From NCBI RefSeq assembly GCF_004331465.1, contig NZ_SJKB01000016.1, forward strand, positions 62,001 through 126,000: a DNA stretch of 64,000 nucleotides, in the 5' to 3' direction. The DNA comes from Kribbella pittospori (GTDB lineage: Bacteria; Actinomycetota; Actinomycetes; Propionibacteriales; Kribbellaceae). Positions 60,401-64,000 of this stretch are shown here, one piece after another (within the stretch, counting starts at the first letter, position 1; every line of letters starts with the position of its first letter). The translations under genes and the position numbers were made by a program. The notes under the pieces are model-generated. The model had not been told where the DNA came from. It saw only the letters and a list, made by a program, of their open reading frames with translations, and searched no databases.

Positions 60401-60574
60401 TGCGATGCCGGACAGCGCGAGCCGGCGGCGGGCGATGACCCCGGACAGGTTGTTGGGCAGCAGCAGCGTGACGGGCTTCATCGGATCGTCGGCCTTCAGC
60501 CGCGCGACCACGGCCTGCAGGCACTCCAGCGCGGCCGCACCGTAGGCCGTGCTCTCGATCCGGGTGCTGCTCAC
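57491..60574 (-). CDS. AddB-like PD-(D/E)XK nuclease, helicase-type subunit
   Basis: 1027 residues from GTG 60574, with GGGGG five bases upstream. The N-terminal UvrD-like region lacks a Walker A: where GxxGxGKT is expected it reads VTLLLPNNLSGVIARRRLA, so it is probably an inactive motor, as in AddB. The nuclease domain follows YATCPHAYFVERLLQVEP. Its active site is in GSADMVDLGQDGTIYVTDVKTGGFSRYE and KLQLPVYAYAAR. QCPYCNPDG near the C-terminus provides two further cysteines for an iron-sulfur staple; I see three rather than four. It is the first gene of the pair with the AddA-like protein. Confidence 0.87.
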   Translation of the reverse strand: MSSTRIESTAYGAAALECLQAVVARLKADDPMKPVTLLLPNNLSGVIARRRLALSGIAGLYLATLERLAEQLAAGVLSPRRPATRPIVAATWRTALSKAPGIFQDVAEHPSTIQALASAHRELRDLTDAALDNVAGASVLGPDLVRLHRHVTTELGADWYDETDLLRAAAARVAADPAIVGELGALVLYLPQELTQSEAAFVEELGAAAADLTVIIGLTDVRRADRAVRRSLERIGIDLPTSISKNYPVATEILNASDADDEVRCVVRDVVASLERTPAHRIAVLYTAAAPYARLLHEHLAAAQIEVNGPGTRPVHERAIARTLLEVLALVDHDLPRADVFRALANAPTRDFTGERIPVPQWERMSRAAGVVRGDDWDTRLARYAEAERRTANQEEAAEDSRPAAIRRARYNAERAERLHAFASELRRRLGALTLLETWAELADGVLQLFHDLLGDYSSLPIEEQYAAAAVEGSLKGLSTLDELGTPASLAVLRDVLDLELQQSLPRVGTFGTGVLVAPMSASIGLSADIVYVVGLSEDLYPGRVHEDALLPHRVREAAAPELASFRDRLDEKQRHLLAAFSAGSRKVVASFPRGDLRRSSRRLPTRWLLGSLRSLTGDHALAATQWDQGEYGDRLRTSASYAGSLTTATIPATEQEWQVRSAAAGLWLNDAVLVRARELLRGRGSNAFTRFDGDLSGVPGLPEYAVEDRIASPTSLEAYATCPHAYFVERLLQVEPLEAPEDLLVISPLQIGNLIHNSLDAFVSRLAGSLPGYGEPWSAEQRSLLLAIGADLADQFEAEGLTGHPRLWQRERLRILHDLMELLADDERWRSLRDASVVASELRFGFEGEPPVEILVPSGRVLLRGSADMVDLGQDGTIYVTDVKTGGFSRYEAIESDPVAGGTKLQLPVYAYAARARLGEQSTPVEASYWFVRRGGKRIPVPLTPEVEARYVDTLDVIVSSIAAGFFPPKAPEIPDFLWVQCPYCNPDGLGHSEVRARWDRKRHDPALERLVRLIDPVVYEEAGDE

Positions 60575-60695
60575 CGAAACCCCCGATGCGTTGACTGTCA
60601 CCGCAGACGGTAAACCCTGGCACGGACAGAAAGATGACGGGGCGCGAAACGCCAAGGTTTCTGCAGGGTTCGCGACCGGCTCGCACAATGAAGGA

Positions 60696-60893
60696 ATGAC
60701 CAGGGAGACGACGATCGCGCGGGCGCTGCTCGTGCTGGTCTTCGCGCCCGCCGGCGGGCTGTTCGGCAAGGCCGTCGCCGACGCCGCGCAGGGCCGCGAG
60801 TGGTGGCCGTGGCTGGTCGCCGCACTGATCTGGCTGGTCGTGTCGGGACTGGTCGCGATGGCGGTGTCGAACCGGTTCGACGAGCACAGATAA
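60696..60893 (+). CDS. Small two-helix membrane protein, unknown
   Basis: 65 residues, ATG behind AAGG. Two hydrophobic helices (ALLVLVFAPAGGLFGKAV and WWPWLVAALIWLVVSGLVAMAVS) with a short loop. It is divergent from the AddB-like gene and followed after seven bases by the VOC gene, so the two may be co-transcribed. No family is recognised. Confidence 0.65.
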   Translation: MTRETTIARALLVLVFAPAGGLFGKAVADAAQGREWWPWLVAALIWLVVSGLVAMAVSNRFDEHR

Positions 60894-60900
60894 TGCTCCG

Positions 60901-61296
60901 ATGGCAGCCGCTGTGCATCATGTCGAGATCTGGGTCCCGGACCTGTCCCGGGCACTGAGGAGTTGGGGCTGGATCCTCAACCGGCTGGGCTGGAAGGACG
61001 GTGACGGCTGGCCCGGCGGGATGACCTGGACCGCACCCGACGGCAGCTATGTCGTGGTCGAGCAGAGCCCAGCGATGTCCGCCGAAGAGCACGACCGGAT
61101 GCGCCCTGGCATGAACCATCTCGCGCTGAACGCGGCCGGTCGCGCCGAGGTCGACTCGATCGTCGGCGAAGCCACCCGGAACGGCTGGACGCTGATGTTC
61201 GCCGACCGGCACCCGTACGCCGGCGGCCCGCAGCATTACGCCGCCTTCCTGCACAACGAGGACGGTTACGAGCTCGAGATCGTCGCCCCCGAGTAA
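60901..61296 (+). CDS. Glyoxalase/VOC-superfamily protein
   Basis: 131 residues. A single VOC unit: HHVEIWVPDLSRALRSWGWILNRLGW ... NHLALNAAGRAEVDSIVGEATRNGW ... YAAFLHNEDGYELEIVAPE. The metal ligands expected in this fold could be His6 or His7, the His of NHLAL and the Glu of YELEIVA. It is similar to small dioxygenase- or isomerase-like actinobacterial proteins. The substrate is unknown. Confidence 0.9.
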   Translation: MAAAVHHVEIWVPDLSRALRSWGWILNRLGWKDGDGWPGGMTWTAPDGSYVVVEQSPAMSAEEHDRMRPGMNHLALNAAGRAEVDSIVGEATRNGWTLMFADRHPYAGGPQHYAAFLHNEDGYELEIVAPE

Positions 61297-61346
61297 CTGG
61301 GCCGGAGGGTGAGACTACTGATGCCTGGAGTGACACCAGGGACTGT

Positions 61347-61367
61347 TGGTGTGACATGGTTACACCA
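61347..61367. promoter_or_regulatory. Near-perfect palindrome upstream of the FtsK-like gene
   Basis: TGGTGTGAC and GTTACACCA flank ATG, nine-base arms with one mismatch. A third half-site GTGACACCA lies at 61330-61338, in the same orientation as the right arm. The cluster is 45 bases before the GTG start of the FtsK/SpoIIIE-type gene and is probably an operator. Confidence 0.55.
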
Positions 61368-61411
61368 GGCAATCAGTACGGTCGCGGGGCAAGTGTGGAA
61401 GGACGGTGCTC

Positions 61412-64000
61412 GTGACGGAGAAGCCTGACGGGGGAAGTCCGCCCGGACCGGTTTCGCCGGAGCTCCTGGAAGCGCGGATCCGCGGTCTCCAACACGCTCT
61501 CGGGCAGTTGCTGGACAACGCCCACCGGCTGACGTACGGCGAGCACCAGCGGGCCGTGCAGCTGCATCGTCAGTTACAGGAGCAGACCACAATCGCCCGT
61601 CGTGAGTCCCGCGGGCTGGTCGATGCCAAGACAGCCGAGGCACTGGCCGAGGCCGAGCCGGCTGCACGCCTACTCGCGGACCGACTCGCACCCGGTCTCG
61701 CGGCAGTCCCCCCGAACGACGCCCGCTGGCGCTCGCGCCAATTGGTCGGCGCAGGCGTCCCGTCGTACATCCGGGTGGGTGAGCTGGACGCCGGTACGCC
61801 GGTCGTCGCGCCACTGCTGCGGACGAACGGCTGGAAGGTGACCGCCGACCGCAACGAGTCCGCCCGCCGGCTCCTGCAGAGCGTTGCGATGCGACTGGTC
61901 GCGGCCGCCGAACCGTTCCGGATCAGGGTGGACGCGTACGACCCGCATCTCACCGGCATGATGGGGCTGCTCGGCCACCTGACCACGAAGTACCCGCAAT
62001 TGGTGCCCAGGGCAACGCACACCGCAGAGCAGCTGCACGGTGTGCTGTCCGGACTGGTCGATGTGTCGTCGCTGCGGGCCAGCCGGCAGGCGCAGCTCGG
62101 GCACAAGCGGTTCGAGGACCTGATTCGGGAGACCGGCCGGGTGACCGATCCGTACCGGCTGGTCATCCTGTTCGACTACCCGGCCGGCATCGACACGCTC
62201 GCCCAGCGCGACCTGCTCCGGTTGGCCGCGACGGCCGGCGAACGCGGCATCTGCTTTCTGGTCCACCACGACCCATCGACCTCGGCGGAGTCCGACGTCG
62301 ACACCAAGCAGTTGCTCGATCACCTCACCTCCGTTGCCATTGCCAACAACAAGGTCGAGGTCGCGCAACTGCCCGGCGTACCGGCGAAGCTCGATCCGGC
62401 GTTCGACGCGAACGTTGCCGCCGGCATCTGTGACGTGATCGCGGAGCTGGCGGAGATCGCCGTACTGCCGACGATCGACTTCGACCGGACCCTGCCGGAC
62501 CGCTCCGCCTGGTGGCAGCCGGTGACCGACGAGCTGAACACGGTCATCGGGTACGACGACCGCACGCCGGCGCTGGTGCGGTTGCGCAGCGGCAACCCGG
62601 CGCTGCCGCACGTCCTCGTCGGCGGTGCGGTCGGTCAGGGCAAGTCGAACCTGTTACTCGTGATGATCCACGGTCTGGCCGCGCGGCACGATCCGGTGGA
62701 TCTGGAGATGTACCTGCTCGACTTCAAGCACGGTGTCGAGTTCTCCGCGCTGGGTCCGGCGGGGGAGCGGGAGCACTGGCTTCCGCATGTGCGCGTGCTG
62801 GGGATCCACAGCGATCGGGAGTTCGGTCTCGCCGTACTGCGGCACCTGTCCGACGAACTGGCGCGGCGCAGCGAGATCTTCAAGTCGCACGGGAACGTCG
62901 CCGACATCGCAGAGCTCGAGCCGGGACCGGACCGGCCGCCGCGGATCCTCGTCGTACTGGATGAGTTCCAGGTGCTGCTGGAGGACGACGACGAACTTGC
63001 CGACGAGGCGGCCAAGCTGTTGGAGCGGTTGGTGCGGTTGGGGCGTGCGTACGGCGTCCATGTGGTGCTGGCGACGCAGACGATCGAGGGTGTGAAGCGG
63101 CTGTCGACGCGGCGGGACTCGATCTTCGGCCAGGTGCCGTACCGGATCGCGCTGAAGACCACGCCGGCCGACTCGCAGGCGATCTTGCGGAGCGGGAACA
63201 CGGCTGCGGCCGAGTTGCAGTTCCGTGGTGAAGCGGTGCTGAACGCGAACTTCGGGTCGCCGGATGACAACCAGCATGTGCTGGTCAGCTTTGCGGACAA
63301 GTTTGTGCTGGACGATCTGCGGCGTGAGCTGTGGCTGCGGGCGGGTGAGGCGGCGCGTCCGCCCCGGGTCTTCCATCTCGCGGAGCCGGCTCGGTTGGCG
63401 GAGACGGCTGCGGCGGTGAAGCCCGAGCTGGGGCGGCCTTGGACTGGTTTGCCGATTGCGGTGACCGAGGAGCCTGTGCAGGTTGAGGTGCGGGCTGAGC
63501 CGGGTGCCGGCGTACTCGTGCTGGGTGATGGTCCGGCTGACGCGCTCGGAGTCCTGAGCGGTCTGGCGTTGTCGACTGCGGCTGCCGCGGTGGATCCGCC
63601 GCGGTTCATCTTCATGGACGGTACGAACTCCGCGCCTGCTGTTGCCGAGGGCAAGGACGCGCTGGTGCAGGCGTTGCGGCAGCTCGGGTGCGAGGTCGAG
63701 ACGGTCGACAAGCACGACGACGTCGTACCGCGGCTGTTCTCCCTGCGGGACGCGGTCCGCAACGGGCAGGTCGGTGAGACCTATCTGCTCGGGTTCGGCT
63801 TCCACGGCGTACCGCGGATGCAGCTGCACGCCGACGGGTACTTCGAGAGCCCGGCGAACGCGCTGCAGGACATCGTGCGGGACGGACCGGCGCAGGGGCT
63901 CGTCACCTTCGGGTGGTGGAACCGGCTGCACGTCTGCACCGAGCAGCTCGGGTACGGGCGTGCCAATGTGGCGACCCACCTCTTCCTCCGGCACCCGCAG
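61412..64000 (+). CDS. FtsK/SpoIIIE-domain ATPase, partial
   Basis: 863 residues are visible from GTG 61412 (AAGGA nine bases upstream); it runs off the right edge. The N-terminal 110 residues are helical and charged (ALGQLLDNAHRLTYGEHQRAVQLHRQL). Residues about 120-380 are an uncharacterised domain. The FtsK/SpoIIIE ATPase follows, with Walker A VGGAVGQGKSNLL near 404-412, Walker B ILVVLDEFQVLL near 512 and VVLATQTIEGV. A second P-loop-like fold starts near VLVLGDGPADALGVL but lacks the Walker Lys. It may be a DNA translocase of a mobile or conflict system, not the cell-division FtsK, as no membrane helices are present. Confidence 0.88.
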   Translation, partial: MTEKPDGGSPPGPVSPELLEARIRGLQHALGQLLDNAHRLTYGEHQRAVQLHRQLQEQTTIARRESRGLVDAKTAEALAEAEPAARLLADRLAPGLAAVPPNDARWRSRQLVGAGVPSYIRVGELDAGTPVVAPLLRTNGWKVTADRNESARRLLQSVAMRLVAAAEPFRIRVDAYDPHLTGMMGLLGHLTTKYPQLVPRATHTAEQLHGVLSGLVDVSSLRASRQAQLGHKRFEDLIRETGRVTDPYRLVILFDYPAGIDTLAQRDLLRLAATAGERGICFLVHHDPSTSAESDVDTKQLLDHLTSVAIANNKVEVAQLPGVPAKLDPAFDANVAAGICDVIAELAEIAVLPTIDFDRTLPDRSAWWQPVTDELNTVIGYDDRTPALVRLRSGNPALPHVLVGGAVGQGKSNLLLVMIHGLAARHDPVDLEMYLLDFKHGVEFSALGPAGEREHWLPHVRVLGIHSDREFGLAVLRHLSDELARRSEIFKSHGNVADIAELEPGPDRPPRILVVLDEFQVLLEDDDELADEAAKLLERLVRLGRAYGVHVVLATQTIEGVKRLSTRRDSIFGQVPYRIALKTTPADSQAILRSGNTAAAELQFRGEAVLNANFGSPDDNQHVLVSFADKFVLDDLRRELWLRAGEAARPPRVFHLAEPARLAETAAAVKPELGRPWTGLPIAVTEEPVQVEVRAEPGAGVLVLGDGPADALGVLSGLALSTAAAAVDPPRFIFMDGTNSAPAVAEGKDALVQALRQLGCEVETVDKHDDVVPRLFSLRDAVRNGQVGETYLLGFGFHGVPRMQLHADGYFESPANALQDIVRDGPAQGLVTFGWWNRLHVCTEQLGYGRANVATHLFLRHPQ

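Noticed and set aside
1..64000. Searched for CRISPR arrays, tRNA genes, insertion sequences and att sites
   Set aside because: No regularly spaced repeats, cloverleaf, transposase or integrase seen by eye; a tRNAscan or ISfinder search would be decisive.

Overview
The window is high-GC bacterial DNA with dense coding, many GTG/TTG starts, 1-8 bp gene overlaps, WYL, BTAD/AfsR-like and PadR regulators, and F420/FMN-type oxidoreductases. This points to an actinomycete. The mix of ABC sugar operons and actinobacterial helicase-nuclease pairs would suit a Kribbella/Nocardioidaceae-like soil genus, but the genus is inferred. I saw no tRNA, rRNA, insertion sequence, integrase or CRISPR array.

Layout. 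(1) 1-2969: two divergent transcription units, one with an HTH-SLOG protein and a RibD-like reductase (cut by the window edge), the other with a MoaA-like radical SAM enzyme and a CYTH-domain protein; the shared promoter carries two inverted repeats. (2) 3214-12355: a helicase/nuclease block that looks like a defence island: a HelD/UvrD-like helicase overlapping a 1836-aa DUF4011-SF1 helicase-nuclease protein, then a frameshifted DUF6884-type gene and a GIY-YIG-like nuclease gene. (3) 12423-13916: a WYL regulator carrying a large repeat-built insert. (4) 13921-18039: an orphan Phd-like protein, then two EACC1-like genes and a caspase-membrane-beta-propeller protein, which match the EACC1/effector conflict systems; a candidate small RNA lies between the two EACC1 genes. 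(5) 18079-28055: epoxide hydrolase with its WYL regulator, a two-component system, membrane proteins, a methyltransferase, a lipoprotein hydrolase and an EamA transporter.

(6) 28134-39460: a LysR regulator and a carbohydrate-catabolic cluster: a sugar isomerase, two glycoside-hydrolase-like proteins, two NAD-dependent dehydrogenases, an ABC sugar importer (the binding-protein gene carries a frameshift) and a GntR regulator. Most genes from 29911 to 38724 overlap by 1-4 bp and are probably one operon. (7) 39437-53647: accessory oxidoreductases, a BTAD/NB-ARC regulator, a luciferase-like/hemerythrin fusion, a DUF6308 protein, two decayed genes near a PadR regulator, LysE, a TipA-like MerR regulator with nine-residue repeats, and a glyoxalase-fold protein. 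(8) 53700-54045: a GC-rich minisatellite. (9) 54100-64000: an AddAB-like helicase/nuclease pair, two small genes, and the start of an FtsK/SpoIIIE-type ATPase running off the window.

Two themes cross the window. Several regulators carry GC-rich in-frame repeat expansions, and the heptamer GATTGTC/GACAATC is strongly clustered at 21.4-47.5 kb but was not seen in the defence-like block or in the last 16 kb. Both frameshifted genes break at short homopolymers, so sequencing error must be excluded before calling them dead.
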